A DNA stretch of 64,000 nucleotides from Wallemia ichthyophaga EXF-994. Its lineage: Eukaryota > Basidiomycota > Wallemiomycetes > Wallemiales > Wallemiaceae. Both the position numbers and the translations under genes were made by a program. The notes under the pieces are model-generated. The model was not told the DNA's origin. It was given only the letters and a program-made list of their open reading frames with translations, and ran no database searches. The DNA lies in assembly GCF_000400465.1 (NCBI RefSeq), contig NW_008806286.1, positions 126,762 through 190,761 on the forward strand, in the 5' to 3' direction. Below are positions 1 through 11,560 of this stretch, piece after piece (positions within the stretch are counted from its first letter, which is position 1; every line of letters starts with the position of its first letter).

Positions 1-1028
1 GTGTCTGATTCGACGGTGTTGTGTTCCTCTTGACGGTCTTCTGGGGAGTGGAAGTGATGGAAGTGACTGAAGGTTTCTGGGGAGTAGTTCTGCGCGACTG
101 GAGGTCTTTGAGAGCGTCATTGGTACGAGCGGGACGTTGAGCAGCAGCAGCAGTCTTTGCCGTTTTTATCACAGCCTGTTCCGCTGCATTGCGTCTGCGC
201 TTAGTCGGCGTTGCTAGACTCTGTTCGAGACCGACTTCGCGCTTCGGTGATGTCTTTTCGAGCGTTCGGCCCGTCTTTCTGAGCGCCTCGAGCTGATCGC
301 GCGCGTAGAAATCTGCATCCTCGCAATACTTCCTGAATGTATGACCGGTAAGCTGCCAATCGGAGGCGAATTGATTGCGTGTAGGAAGTTCATCTATCTG
401 AAAGGTGAATGGTGTGATTAGTAGCAGTAAGAATAGTAACGGGTATACACACATTCAATGCGGCAGCCATTGACCAGAATAGGGCACCAATAAGCTCATT
501 CTTATACTGACCCTTTGTATTGTCGATGTAAAGCTGCTGCTTGGCGGGGACAGCGCCCGCATAAAAAGCATCCATCAACTGGGTGACATCATCGATGCGC
601 GACTTTGGCATTTCGAATTCTTCGACAAGTTCATCTGCAGTGAGGGGAATTTTAGAGGCGTCGTTTGGCGCGCTAACTGGGTTAAGTGGATTTTGTGCCT
701 CGGGTGCCTCTTGTGGAACAAGAAGCTTCCTGCACGCTTGAACAACCAATTGAAAGTCCTTGGGACGGATTGCAGATCTGGAAAGAGCGATAGACTCATC
801 GAATTGGCTGGATAATCCTTGTTGCTCTGCTGCCAGCATCGTACAGACCCAGGGAATAGCTGTGGTACCACCTTTGAGCTCGTGTGAGCCACCTGGCTTT
901 GTCGCCTTCCTCGCAGCTCTACAGAATTTATCGGCTGTGACTATGATTGTGTCATCAACGACGTCTACAAGTGATTTACGTTCGATACGTTCCATTGGTG
1001 GTGGTGAGTTGGAAAGGGAGTGTAACAC
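1..1028 (-). CDS. ORC6: Origin recognition complex subunit 6 (ORC6), 3' end off the window
   Basis: ORC6 is the smallest subunit of the origin recognition complex that loads the replicative helicase at origins. Two exons are visible: 453-1028 and 1-397, separated by a 55-nt intron (398-452) with a CTAATC branch site and phase 0 joint. The N-terminal ~100 residues and the segment around residues 140-190 each resemble a cyclin-like/TFIIB-type helical repeat, the fold known for ORC6. The second exon is rich in Lys, Arg, Thr and Pro with several TP/SP sites, as in the CDK-regulated tails of fungal ORC6. The start could be the first Met (1028) or the twelfth (995, MERIER). The stop codon lies left of the window. 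Family assignment is by fold-pattern recognition, so it is probable, not certain. Confidence 0.6.
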
Positions 1029-1431
1029 GTAGATATATTTTGTTTATTTAAAGTCATATTTACATTTACATTTACTTTTAATTCACATCTCCAGGCTGTT
1101 TGCTACATCTTCAATGTGTGCTACGTGTTCAGGCATTTGTAAATATAACTATAAGTTTAAATACAAAAACACGAAAATAAATATAAAACGCGCTTATTCC
1201 ATCTTTACAACATTCCCGCGCTCATTCTCGTCGCTAGTTTGAGTTGGGGATGTATAAAGTGATTGGACGTGATTGGTGAGTAATTTGAAATAATGCAAGT
1301 ACAATTAAACAATTTCCTTTACTCAGATTCCATCCGCCTCCACACGCGATCTAGAACTTGTCATCTCCGCAGTTACCACGTTGAACCTCGACTTCCATCA
1401 GCCACCAAACTCAGTTTAAACTTGCAACCCC
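1029..1431. other. Divergent intergenic region, ORC6 / glycosyltransferase
   Basis: This 403-bp gap separates two divergent start codons and should hold both promoters and 5' leaders. It is AT-rich on the ORC6 side. A short plus-strand reading frame overlaps the right half (1293-1550), but it runs antisense to nothing and into the glycosyltransferase start, and looks like chance. No RNA gene was seen. A single ACGCG word near 1188 is present but too short to call a cell-cycle box. Confidence 0.5.
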
Positions 1432-3843
1432 ATGAAACCGTCTTTGCTACCGTTAGACGCTGGCCCAAGCGCTGTTCTCGAGAAGAGGTTGCTCGAATCG
1501 AGGAACAAGTCCAAGTACTTCACTACTTATGTATTCCGTATACCATTTAGCCATCGCTCAATCCCAATTCCCATCCCAAGGGTTTTTGAGCTTCTGGTTG
1601 ACGATTCTCCACCTCAACATATCTCCACGCGTTCCAGGCGATCTGAGCGTACTTTTCACTCCAAATTGAAGCTTTTGTTTCTCTTGGTTGTAGTTGCTTT
1701 CGCTGCAACTTTCATTTTTATCTCTTTCCTTCAAAAAGTGGCTCAAGATCATCAAATTGAACTTCCTTCCCCTTTTCAAGCCGCAACTACACTCCAATTC
1801 ACCAACGATGAGCTTAAATTGTTTTGGTTGGCTGAAATTGACGCTGGTCGCTATCCTTCCAGTAGAAAACTCCCTGATTCCCTTCAATTTGACGATTACA
1901 TCAAGAATCCTGCATTACCTACTTTCGAATACTTAGCACCTATCGTACAATCCCAAATCTTATCTTATTCTGATACCTCCACTTCTACTTCCCCTTACCC
2001 TCTCAACAACTCTGTTATCCCTATGGGTCCTAATCGCTACTACTACCACAGGGATAGCAGAGGCTCGGCTTATCCACCCCGCCCTATTCCATACTCTGCA
2101 CTCGATTTGGATGTTGTTATGGAACACTGCGATTTTTCTACCCATCAATACGTTAGAGATTGTCTTGAGGTTCTCACTGTTGGTGCTGGTTTAGATGTTG
2201 GTAACCACATTCACAGAGGAAAGCTCAACAATTGGTTGCACCACTTTACCACAAGCAACCCTCCTCAACAGAACCTCTCAAGTCTTCCTCAAATGAATCA
2301 GGATAAACAGAGTGACAGTTGCGATCCAGAGAATCCAAGGATTTTTCACATGTTTTGGGCAGGTCCTTTCACAGACAAGCCTTATCTTGCTCTTCTTTCA
2401 TTCCTTTATACGCAGAATCTTGGTTTACACGTCAAGAAGGGCACAGAGCAAAGTCAACCTGAAGCTTGTAAACCACAATTCTGGGTGTGGATCAATCCAG
2501 GACCTGCTTCTTCAATACCAAACTCGAATGCCGTCACAAATATGTTCGAATCTCTTACGGCAAATCCATGGAGCTCGCCATTCCTTCATGATCGTTTCAA
2601 CAAGTCGATCAAGTTCAAAATGTGGAACACTACCGAGCAACTTGACGGTGTGCCAGAGCTTGCGCCATACTGGAGAAATCATGAGTTATTCAACTCTGGC
2701 GGTGTGCGTTATGGTAGTCCAAAGAAGCAAGAGAATCAATCACAGCCAAAAAAGAATGAACAGGTAGATGAACAAAGAAAGAATCGTGAAGCAGAGGAGG
2801 ACGATGCTGCACAAGCAGCTGCAGAGAAAGTTGAAAATAACAAAAACACCCTAAATGCCCCAGTTGGGGGGTTGGATGAGGAAGATGGTACAATGGAAAA
2901 TAGAGTTGGATCAACATCTGATTCTAACTATGATCGTATCACTGTGGTTCTTTCGGATATGGCTAGATTCATACTCACGCATCGCTTCGGTGGTATCTAT
3001 ATTGACGCTGATACACTCTTTTTGAGAGATTGGGAGGAACTTTGGGGATGGAGTGGTGCATTCGCGTATAGATGGTCAAGACTTGAAAGTTATAACACAG
3101 CTGTGTACAAGATGCACAAAAACTCTCAACTCGGTAGCTTCCTCTTCAAGACGGCATTAGCGAATGGGTTTGATTTCCATCCTATGACGATTAGTAAATA
3201 CACTAGAGAAGCGCAACTCGATAATTTGCTGCTGCGACTTCCGGACGCCCTCTTTGATTCTGCGTGGCTCAACACGGAGAATTTCCAGATGGACCGGCCG
3301 CCGTTCCCATTTTTAAAGGAGTGAGTTGGGTGGAGTTGGAGTGTGAGAGAGGTTTTGAGCTTACAATTATTTTAGGTTTAAGCATCTCTTTGAAACACCT
3401 CCATTAGACTCGTCAGCACCGTCAGCTGGTGGATTTGAATCATTTTACAGAGTGAGCATGGTGTTTGTTGAGTTGATTATAATACTCATAAGAATAATTA
3501 GGGTGCTTTTTCTTACCACTTCCACAACCACTGGTGGTTGCCTTTCGATCCATCGCGGAATTTCCCAGATCTTGGAACAAGATTTTCAGCTGGAGAGGAG
3601 ATAGCTCGCAGCGAGCTGAGGAAGGGTGCCGGAGCAGCGCCTGTGAATCCAGGGCCAAAGAAGCCATCGAAGCAGGATGATTTGCAGCACGCATTTGCAG
3701 GTGATAAAGATAGGACAATAGAGATGGAGGAATCACAGACGAGCGAGGAACATGATCTCAGCTGGTCGACGATAATCAAGCGTACATTTGAGGCGTATAT
3801 CCGTGGGGAGCGGCCTAATATGTATGGAGAGTACATTGCGTGA
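1432..3843 (+). CDS. Type II membrane glycosyltransferase with DXD motif
   Basis: Three exons (1432-3320, 3376-3451, 3502-3843; introns of 55 and 50 nt) give 768 residues. A short cytosolic N-terminus is followed by one hydrophobic segment at about residues 83-103, then a long luminal part, so this is a Golgi-type type II membrane protein. The sugar-nucleotide DXD motif is in GGIYIDADTLFLRDW near residue 525, the hallmark of the DXD sugar-binding (GT32-like) family that includes alpha-1,6-mannosyltransferase OCH1. The region just before it (about residues 435-495) is a charged, low-complexity insertion rich in Gln, Glu and Asn. The last exon starts with a His/Trp-rich stretch (HFHNHWWLPFD) that probably belongs to the catalytic fold. 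Acceptor sugar is not readable from sequence. Confidence 0.8.
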
Positions 3844-4020
3844 GTGTTCGATCAGGTTTAAATACACATAACACACCTAACACACTGCACAGATGGTAGA
3901 TAAAAGATACATTGATACATTTTATAGTTTGTATTATTTTGTTTAATAATAGTTTATATATTTTTATTTCAAGCGTCTTCTGCGTGTTGACATAGCTACA
4001 ATCGTTATCTACAATCCATC

Positions 4021-5891
4021 ATGGTCCTCAGTTCGCTCAACGAGACAGATGGTATGTTAAATTAAAATAATTAATTTAAATTTTAATGTTGATTTTAACT
4101 TTCTCAGGGCCATCTCAGGCTTCTCAGATGCTTCTCGTTTCCCAGGCAATTGTATCTGAGCTGGTCCACGCCCAGGAAAAGGGATTATCTGTAAATCTGA
4201 ATGATGTCAGAGTTAAGCAATGCAAAAAGCTCAGAGTTACTGGAATGCCCAAGCTCGTTGACATTATTTCCGCAATTCCCGACGAGCACAAGAAGACACT
4301 ACTGCCGATGCTCAAAGCCAGACCAATTAGATCTGCTTCTGGTGTGAGTCGTTGTGACTTGCTTACTTCCTCTTGCTCACCTCTCCTCAGATCGCCGTCG
4401 TCGCTCTAATGTGCAAGCCTCACAGATGCCCTCACATCGCCATGACAGGCAATGTCTGTGTGTATTGTCCAGGTGGCCCAGATTCAGACTTCGAATACAG
4501 CACACAATCTTACACAGGCTACGAGCCAACGTCTATGAGAGCCATTAGAGCGCGCTACGACCCCTACGAGCAGTCTAGAGGACGTGTCGAGCAGCTCAAA
4601 ATGCTCGGCCACAGCGTCGATAAAGTCGAATATATTATCATGGGTGGTACTTTCATGTCCATGCCTGAAGACTACAGGAACAAATTCGTCGCTCAGATGC
4701 ATAACGCGCTCAGTGGCTACACGGGTACTGACATCGACGAGGCTGTCTCGTATTCTGAAAGGGCAAACACTAAATGCGTCGGTATAACTATCGAAACGAG
4801 ACCTGATTACTGCTTGAAACCTCACCTAAGCCAGATGCTTAGATATGGATGTACTCGATTGGAAATTGGTGTTCAATCTGTTTATGAGGATGTTGCACGT
4901 GATACTAACCGTGGTCATACTGTTCGAGCAGTTTCAGAGAGTTTTCATTTAGCCAAAGATGCTGGTTACAAAGTTGTCGCTCATATGATGCCTGATTTGC
5001 CTAATGTCGGTGTTGAACGTGATTTAGAACAGTTCAAGGAATATTTCGAGAATCCTGCGTTCAGATCTGATGGTTTGAAGATCTATCCGACGTTGGTTAT
5101 TCGTGGTACTGGATTATATGAGCTTTGGAGGACTGGCAAGTACAAGAACTACACGCCGAATGCGCTTGTGGATATAGTCGCGCGCATTCTAGCACTCGTT
5201 CCTCCATGGACGAGAGTTTATCGTGTACAACGCGATATACCAATGCCGCTGGTTTCTTCTGGAGTTGAAAATGGCAATTTGCGCGAGATGGCCCTCGCAA
5301 GAATGAAGGATTTTGGTACAGAGTGTCGCGACGTCCGATACAGAGAGGTCGGTATACACGAGATACACCACAAGGTGAGGCCATCGGAGGTAGAGCTGAT
5401 CCGCAGGGACTACACGGCAAATGGTGGCTGGGAGACGTTCCTGTCTTACGAAGATCCGGAAAAAGATATACTCGTCGGGTTGCTCAGACTGAGGAAATGC
5501 TCGGAGGAGGGTACATTCAGAAAGGAGCTTGTAGATACAGATGAGAAGACGGGACAGAAACGCTACGCGTCTATGGTCGTGAGTTGGCGTGAGTAAAATT
5601 TGCATTCACTGAAACATTCCGCAGAGAGAGCTACATGTGTACGGTACAGCTATACCGGTGCACGGACGTGATCCAACCAAGTTTCAGCATCAAGTGAGTT
5701 GAGTACTGCGCATTTAATTTAGCTGACCGTGATAGGGTTTCGGAACACTGCTGATGGAGGAAGCAGCGAGGATCGCCAAAGAGGAGCACGGCAGCCATAG
5801 GCTGGCTGTAATTTCAGGTGTGGGGACTAGAGATTACTATAGACGACTGGGATATAAGCTGGATGGTGTGTATATGGTGAAAGATGTTTGA
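4021..5891 (+). CDS. ELP3: Elongator complex protein 3 (radical SAM / acetyltransferase)
   Basis: ELP3 is the catalytic subunit of Elongator, which makes cm5U/mcm5U-type changes at wobble uridine of tRNAs using a radical SAM domain and a GNAT acetyltransferase domain. Five exons (4021-4051, 4108-4343, 4391-5578, 5625-5693, 5736-5891) give 559 residues, the usual length. The radical SAM cysteines sit in the CPH...[11 protein letters not shown] segment (near residues 100-120), followed by the conserved IIMGGTF and [10 protein letters not shown] motifs. The C-terminus carries the GNAT signature [18 protein letters not shown] and ends in DGVYMVKDV. The first exon codes only ten residues and one base. 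Nothing appears broken. Confidence 0.97.
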
Positions 5892-6021
5892 AAGGAGTAG
5901 TGTAAAAGATATTTAAATATATATTGAAATTACACTAATGACGTAAATGATATTCGCAGCTGCTGCGTATCTCGCCGATATTTTTTAATTTTTCCGCAGT
6001 AGAACTAAATGATTTAGCTCA

Positions 6022-7050
6022 ATGGGCTTCGCAGCAACAGCCAAGAGGAAATCAAGAGAAAACGCGATGAGTGGAAACCAGGATCAGATTGAGATAAAGA
6101 CGCTCGAGACAGAGCGTAGGAGCAGTCCACCACCAGCACCAGCACCGCAATCACACAAGCCAAAACTGAGTCCATACGTTATCATCCCCATTTGGATAGC
6201 ACTCAGCTCAAGCGTAATACTCTATAACAAAGCAATCCTCGATTCTTTCCACTTTAAATATCCCGTCTTCTTAGTCACATATCATTTGACGATTTCTACT
6301 ATCGGTACACGGGTTTTAGCAAAATTCACCAATCTATTGCCAGATTTGAAAGATGTAAATATGACAAAGGAAATCTGGGTTAAGAAAATACTCCCAATTG
6401 GTGTCTTCTTCTCCGGTTCTCTGATCTTTTCAAACACGGCGTATATGTACCTGAGTGTATCGTTTATTCAGATGCTTAAGGCTTTTACTCCGGTGGCTAT
6501 CCTCGTTGTCTCCTCTGCATTCGGACTTAGCGCAATGGACAAGAAGACATTCGGTATCGTATCAATGATCTCATCAGGTGTCTGTATCGCTTCATTCGGT
6601 GAAGCTGCCTGGAATACAACTGGTTTCGCTGTACAAGTCATAGCTATCCTATTAGAAGCTTCAAGATTAGTCATGATTCAACTCATCTTGACTAATTTGA
6701 AGATGAGTCCACTCACATCAATGTACTTCTTCGCTCCAGTGTGCGCTGTTATCAACGCATGTATCCTACCATTCACAGAAGGCTGGGCACCTTTCGTTCA
6801 CTTGAAGGATCTAGGGGGTATTGTTTTAGCTACCAACGCATCAGTCGCATTTGGATTAAATGTCGCAGCTGTTTTCTTGATTGGTGCTGCATCTTCATTG
6901 GTGCTCACACTCGCAGGTATTGGTAAGGATCTACTGTTGATTGCAGGATCTGCTATCATATTCGGTGGCTACCCAACTGTACTTCAATTATTTGGTTACT
7001 CGATTGCTCTAGGTGGTCTTGTCTTATTCAAAACCCAAGGTAAGAAGTAA
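6022..7050 (+). CDS. Triose-phosphate-translocator-family transporter (nucleotide-sugar / phosphate type)
   Basis: This intronless gene codes 342 residues. After a polar N-terminus with a Pro-rich stretch, about ten hydrophobic segments follow from residue 52 on, starting with YVIIPIWIALSSSVILYNKAIL, typical of the TPT branch of the drug/metabolite transporter superfamily. Conserved family blocks visible are the YNKAIL segment, the YLSVSFIQMLKAFTPV segment (residues ~145-160) and LEASRLVMIQ, which contacts substrate in plant TPT relatives. The fungal members sit in Golgi or ER membranes and exchange nucleotide sugars or phosphorylated sugars; the substrate here is unknown. An alternative start is the Met at 6067, which would remove 15 basic residues. 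The stop is followed by a short AT-rich gap to the cullin gene. Confidence 0.85.
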   Translation: MGFAATAKRKSRENAMSGNQDQIEIKTLETERRSSPPPAPAPQSHKPKLSPYVIIPIWIALSSSVILYNKAILDSFHFKYPVFLVTYHLTISTIGTRVLAKFTNLLPDLKDVNMTKEIWVKKILPIGVFFSGSLIFSNTAYMYLSVSFIQMLKAFTPVAILVVSSAFGLSAMDKKTFGIVSMISSGVCIASFGEAAWNTTGFAVQVIAILLEASRLVMIQLILTNLKMSPLTSMYFFAPVCAVINACILPFTEGWAPFVHLKDLGGIVLATNASVAFGLNVAAVFLIGAASSLVLTLAGIGKDLLLIAGSAIIFGGYPTVLQLFGYSIALGGLVLFKTQGKK

Positions 7051-7145
7051 AAAAACCTTAATCAAGTTTTTATTATTTGTAATTTTCATGAAAATAGACG
7101 TATATTGCATCATAATTCTGTTATCCTTGTTATCCTACAATAGCC

Positions 7146-9949
7146 ATGATGAAATTTGATAAAGTTGATGGATTTCAATTAGGACAGGGGAATTTTAATG
7201 TAAATAATACTTCCAACACCCCACCATCAAAGCGCCAGAAGATATCAGATAGCGATCGTAGCCATCATAAGCCGGGATCAATCACTCTCCAGCTCAAACC
7301 CCTATCACTCCGTTCTCCCCCCAAATCCCACGAAAGCAACTGCTACAGATCGATTACTAACTTTATTGGCTGCTTGATTGATAATAACCTCCCTAATCAT
7401 CTCAAAGTTGAAACTCTACAGTCAAATGTAAGAGATTTGATGAGGATTTATCTCAAATCTTCGGATTTGTATGGCTTTATATTGAGAGAAGTACGCAGAG
7501 GTTTGGCTGCTCTCAAACCTCAATCATTCAATCAGGACGAGCATTCTGGTCTATTTATTCGCAGTATCAGTGAAATCTACTCAAAATCAGAAAGCTGGAT
7601 GGTGCGTTTGATTGCTCTACTCTCAATTTATCTAACAATCTCATTTAGAAAGTTATCAGATACGTCTTTGCTGATCTCGATAGATGTTATGCCTCCAAAA
7701 CGTCTGGTGTGCAACCGTTTCAAGTTCAAATAGAACATCTGTTTAGAGAAATTATCCTCAATGACTCTCATATCTATAAATGGCTTTTTATCGATCTGAA
7801 CAATTGCCTGGTAAAAGTCAGACAATCTCTTAGTTTCCTCACAAACATACACCATCCCGAGGGATCAATCGAAAAAGCTATAAACACATCAAATCAACTC
7901 AACGAGCTTGTTCAAGTACACAACCTCTACCAGCTCGCTAAATGTCTCGATTGGGAGCTGCCGGCCATTGCAAATGTCTATCTCCAGACTATGGATGATG
8001 TAATCGAAAAGGTATGCGGAGTCGCTGTTGATCAGTCTCTCAAGGTCAATGATGTGGTGAACAAAATCTACTTGCACAATTCCTTTGAGGATGCAGTGAG
8101 TTGGAGGATCGATGAGCACTTTAGTTGGGACAACAGAAATCATATGGCTAGAAAATACTTGTCACTGACTTTCGACGGTATAGTTAAAGCAGGAGTTGAG
8201 GAATTAATACCATATAGCTGGAATAACTCATCCAACAGAAGCACCATTGAGTACAATGAGATACCATCAATAACAACACCCAAGATAAGCTTGACAAGGG
8301 AGCTAAATGAAATAATCAGGCACACACCCTACAAAGAAGACTTTGATCTGCTGCTGCTGGAGAGAATCAACATCGTGATCAAGATGTTTGTGTCTAACGA
8401 GGAGAATGATCAGTATTTAATACTCGCCTTAATTGGAACTCTCAGAGAACTGAATAAATTCTATAGCCATGTGTTTGACATTCCCATCACATCAAGTTAC
8501 TCGCAGTATAAGGAATCTTTCTCCAAGGGTTTACAGTTCAGAGCTAACAAGCCTGCCGAGATGATTGCAAAATTTTTGGATAGTCTGCTCAAAGATAAAC
8601 GCGGACAGGGCGAGAATATGGAGAAGGTGGTTGATGGAGCTGTTGAACTTTTCCGTATTGTCAAAGATAAGGATATGTTTTCGGCATTCTACACACTCTC
8701 ATTAGCAAGAAGACTTGTGAAGAATACTTCAGCTTCCAATGATAATGAGAGGGATTTAATCAGTAGAATTACCAAAGTAGCTGGATCAGATTTCACTCAG
8801 AAGTGAGTTGACTTTGCTTCTTAGGAAGAGATATTAACGCGCTGATGTAGCTGGGAAGAGATGATGAAAGATATTGAGATTTCCGATGAAATTTCGAACA
8901 AATTCAGAGATGCTCATCAGACGAAACTCCAAAGAGCTACCATCGTCCAAGCTGCAAGATGGCCATTTAAGGGGCAGCATCTTTCGCTGAGGGTGAAGGA
9001 TATGGCAGATAAGGATGCATCAGAAGTTGCTAAACAGGCGCATATCTCACAAGGTGATGTAACGATACCGCAATGGGTGAGTGTTTGATTATCGGGAGGA
9101 TGTCAACTAAATTATTAAACAACACAAACAACTCCACAGATGACAGAAGAGTTGGTCGAATTCACTCAGTATTATCAGGGCGTACATGCCAACAGATGTC
9201 TCACATGGAACCATTCCTTGGCTGAGGTTAGTTTGAACGGCGAGTTTGAATCGAACGGAGGCGAGAGGAGTGAGAAAGAGATAATAATGCCGCTACCTGC
9301 TTCACTGATATTGATGGTGTTCAATGATAAAGACGAGGGAGAGAAAGTAAGTTACGATGAGCTAGCACAATCAACTGGACTACGTGGGTCAACATGTTAG
9401 TTTCTCTAACCTGCTTACACGTCACAGCCGAGGGAGAGCTGAAGAGGATGCTGCAATCGCTGTCATTCGGTAAAGTAAAGCTGCTGCAGAGGTTCAAGAA
9501 GAAAGATAGCTGGGCGGGCAAGGAGATAAAGTCGAGCGATAGCTTTGCAGTCGTGAAGGTGCTCGAGCATCCAAGAAAGAGGTTTAGACTGCCGATCATA
9601 ACGGCCGAAGTAGATGTAAGTGGGGGTGGTAAATGCGCTCGTGCGCACATGATTAACTAGCAGCTGATATGACTCTCAGGTCGAAGAATCTAAAGAAACG
9701 ACAGCTGAAGTTGAGTCAGCTAGAGTGTTTGCATTGCAAGCATCTGCAGTGAGAGTCTTAAAGGCTAGGAAGAAGATCAATGTGAATGAGCTTATCCACG
9801 AGGTGATTGCGGATATTGAGAAAAGATTGACACTGAAGAATGAGATGGGATTGGCGAAGCAGATTAAGCAGACGATTGAAGGGCTGATTGAGAAGGATTA
9901 TGCAGAGAGGATAGAAGGGCAAAGAAATATGCTACAGTATGTCGCCTAG
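7146..9949 (+). CDS. CUL4: Cullin, CUL4-type E3 ligase scaffold
   Basis: Cullins are scaffolds of RING ubiquitin ligases; CUL4 binds DDB1 adaptors and RBX1. Six exons (7146-7601, 7649-8802, 8851-9076, 9140-9383, 9428-9615, 9680-9949; introns 44-63 nt) give 845 residues. A basic/Pro-rich leader is followed by cullin repeats, then the cullin homology domain (RANKPAEMIAKFLDSLL... through the RKRFRLPI beta segment) and a C-terminal winged helix. The neddylation site is the Lys of VRVLKARK at residue ~784, and the protein ends in YVA as CUL3/CUL4 members do. The basic N-terminal leader and the LEDxL-type blocks fit CUL4 better than CUL1 or CUL3. The usual KKDLAKRLL helix reads TLSLARRLV here, a mild divergence. 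Confidence 0.87.
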
Positions 9950-10184
9950 AATAGGTGTAGACGAGATGAATGTATTAAACGCTTAAAATGTCTAACAAGT
10001 GTGATGAGTTGTGAGTGAGATAAATTTTACCAAAAAGGGAGGAAGAGAAGGACCAGAGTGGGTATTGCATTTATCTAGAATAAAACAAATAGATTCGCTG
10101 GTGTAAATATAATTTTTTACAAATTATTTTTATCAAGAAGATTTGACCACGCTTCTTGACGCTCGTCGGTCAAAGACTTCAAGG

Positions 10185-10648
10185 ATGCCAAAAATATTCA
10201 AGTCAGGCAAGGTTTGCGTAGTCTTGAGTGGTAGATACGCAGGTAAAAAGGTTGTCGTGATCAAGCAATTCGATGAAGGCACCAAGGAGCGTCCATACGG
10301 CCATTGCTTGGTTGCGGGTGTTGAGCGTTACCCATTGAAGGTGCACAAGCAAATGGGTGCCAAGTTGATTGAGCGTCGTTCAAAGGTGAAGCCATTCATC
10401 AAGTCAATCAACTACAACCACTTGATGCCAACCCGTTACGCACTTGAACTTGAAGGCTTGAAGGGTGTTGTATCCCCAGAGACCTTCAAGGAGCCAACTC
10501 AACGTGAAGATGCTAAGAAGCAGATCAAGAAGCTCTTCGAAGAGCGCTACCACAGTGGAAAGAACCGCTGGTTCTTCCATGCTTTACGCGTGAGTAATGT
10601 GTTGAGTATACAAGTGAAAAAGCTAATGAAAACCTTAAACAGTTCTAA
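10185..10648 (+). CDS. RPL27: 60S ribosomal protein L27 (eL27)
   Basis: eL27 is a structural protein of the cytosolic large ribosomal subunit. Exon 1 (10185-10589) carries everything except the last residue; a 53-nt intron (10590-10642) is followed by a 6-nt final exon that codes Phe and the stop. The spliced product is 136 residues, exactly the family length, and ends WFF...LRF as in other eukaryotes. Conserved blocks include the KOW-type start [20 protein letters not shown] and the [10 protein letters not shown] motif. Start chosen at the first ATG; an in-frame extension upstream lacks an ATG. Without splicing the frame would run 26 codons into the intron and beyond, losing the conserved end. 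Confidence 0.96.
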
Positions 10649-10706
10649 TCTCAATCATCAACACTTGATTGTCTGTAAATTGAATGAATGCAAATTGGTT
10701 CAGTCG

Positions 10707-11321
10707 TTACAAAGAGTATCTACCTGATCTTTCATGTGTGTCGTGTGTTAGTGTGTAAGCAGGAGCGTAAGTATCATTATCTATTCTAAGATGGGGGTTC
10801 TTCTGTGTGTTGTGGATAGAGCCTAGAGAGGTATAACCATGATCATATAAAGGGCAGTAAGGAATTTTGAAATGAAGAAGATAGTCCCAAATCTGTTGGT
10901 AGCTGGTGTGTAGAATTGGATGTACTCTAAGTATCCTAGGCCAATCACTATCAGTGTAAGACATAGTGTCCAAGTCATGTCCATTTGGATCTGTAGCACG
11001 TGTTCCGATGAAGATGACTTTAATATTCTTTGAATCATTTATGAAATCATTCAAACCATCTTTCATCGGCTTATTTGAAGTGTATATGTCTAAATTAAAT
11101 GTCTTTTTCGATTCCTCGACGAACTGATCAACCTGAGTAAAGTTATCTTGTGTTCTAATGTATAAACTCTTTGTAGGCGTTGAGATTGATAATTTTCGTT
11201 TAACATTGCTTATTATTGATGCTAACACTGTACAATCCTTACCACCATTGAAGCTTAATGAGATATCTTTAGAATCAAAGGATTTATAAGTATCTTCAAT
11301 TAGCTTTGTTGCCACTTCCAT
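10707..11321 (-). CDS. FAD1: FAD synthase (FMN adenylyltransferase)
   Basis: The enzyme transfers AMP from ATP to FMN to form FAD. This intronless frame of 204 residues is shorter than yeast Fad1 (~300), but it holds the core of the PAPS-reductase-like fold: the P-loop [11 protein letters not shown] at residues ~23-33, GTRATDP near residue 107, and the C-terminal [16 protein letters not shown] and YAPAY...HERSGR motifs. The usual family form of the second motif is GTRRTDP; the second Arg is Ala here. The gene is convergent with RPL27, 58 bp from its stop. The short length probably reflects a missing N-terminal extension, not a break. Confidence 0.9.
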   Translation of the reverse strand: MEVATKLIEDTYKSFDSKDISLSFNGGKDCTVLASIISNVKRKLSISTPTKSLYIRTQDNFTQVDQFVEESKKTFNLDIYTSNKPMKDGLNDFINDSKNIKVIFIGTRATDPNGHDLDTMSYTDSDWPRILRVHPILHTSYQQIWDYLLHFKIPYCPLYDHGYTSLGSIHNTQKNPHLRIDNDTYAPAYTLTHDTHERSGRYSL

Positions 11322-11341
11322 CTCCGATTATATATCTCCAA

Positions 11342-11521
11342 ATGACTTCAAAATTACAAGCAGATAAAGACTATCTACTATACCTGTTAATGACAAATTT
11401 TTTATTATTTTGGATTATCTACAACTACGATATTTCGATTATAATCTCTATTTTCATCTTAATTTTAATTTCCTTCATTTACTTAATTTATTACTCACTC
11501 ATTTTATTTAAACATTCCTAA
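11342..11521 (+). CDS. Possible small hydrophobic protein, 59 residues
   Basis: A short frame starts 20 bp from the FAD1 start codon on the other strand and ends 39 bp before the chitin deacetylase start. It begins MTSKLQADKDY and continues with two hydrophobic stretches almost wholly of Ile, Leu, Tyr and Phe (about residues 11-24 and 28-52). The DNA is very AT-rich, which by itself produces such codons, and I recognise no family. It could be a real small membrane protein, the leader region of the chitin deacetylase gene, or chance. No intron signal was needed. Confidence 0.25.
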   Translation: MTSKLQADKDYLLYLLMTNFLLFWIIYNYDISIIISIFILILISFIYLIYYSLILFKHS

Positions 11522-11560
11522 TCCGACGCTTTGGGAATTCAAGGTTACGACGCAACTACG

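Noticed and set aside
1180-1195. ACGCG word near ORC6 as a cell-cycle (MBF) box
   Set aside because: It is only five bases, and the full ACGCGT is not present there, so chance is likely.
1293-1550. Short plus-strand frame overlapping the glycosyltransferase start
   Set aside because: It is in a different frame from the gene that shows family motifs, has no domain and no splice link.
9321-9650. Long antisense frames on the minus strand inside the cullin 3' end
   Set aside because: They overlap coding exons whose joints preserve the cullin domain; typical shadow frames.
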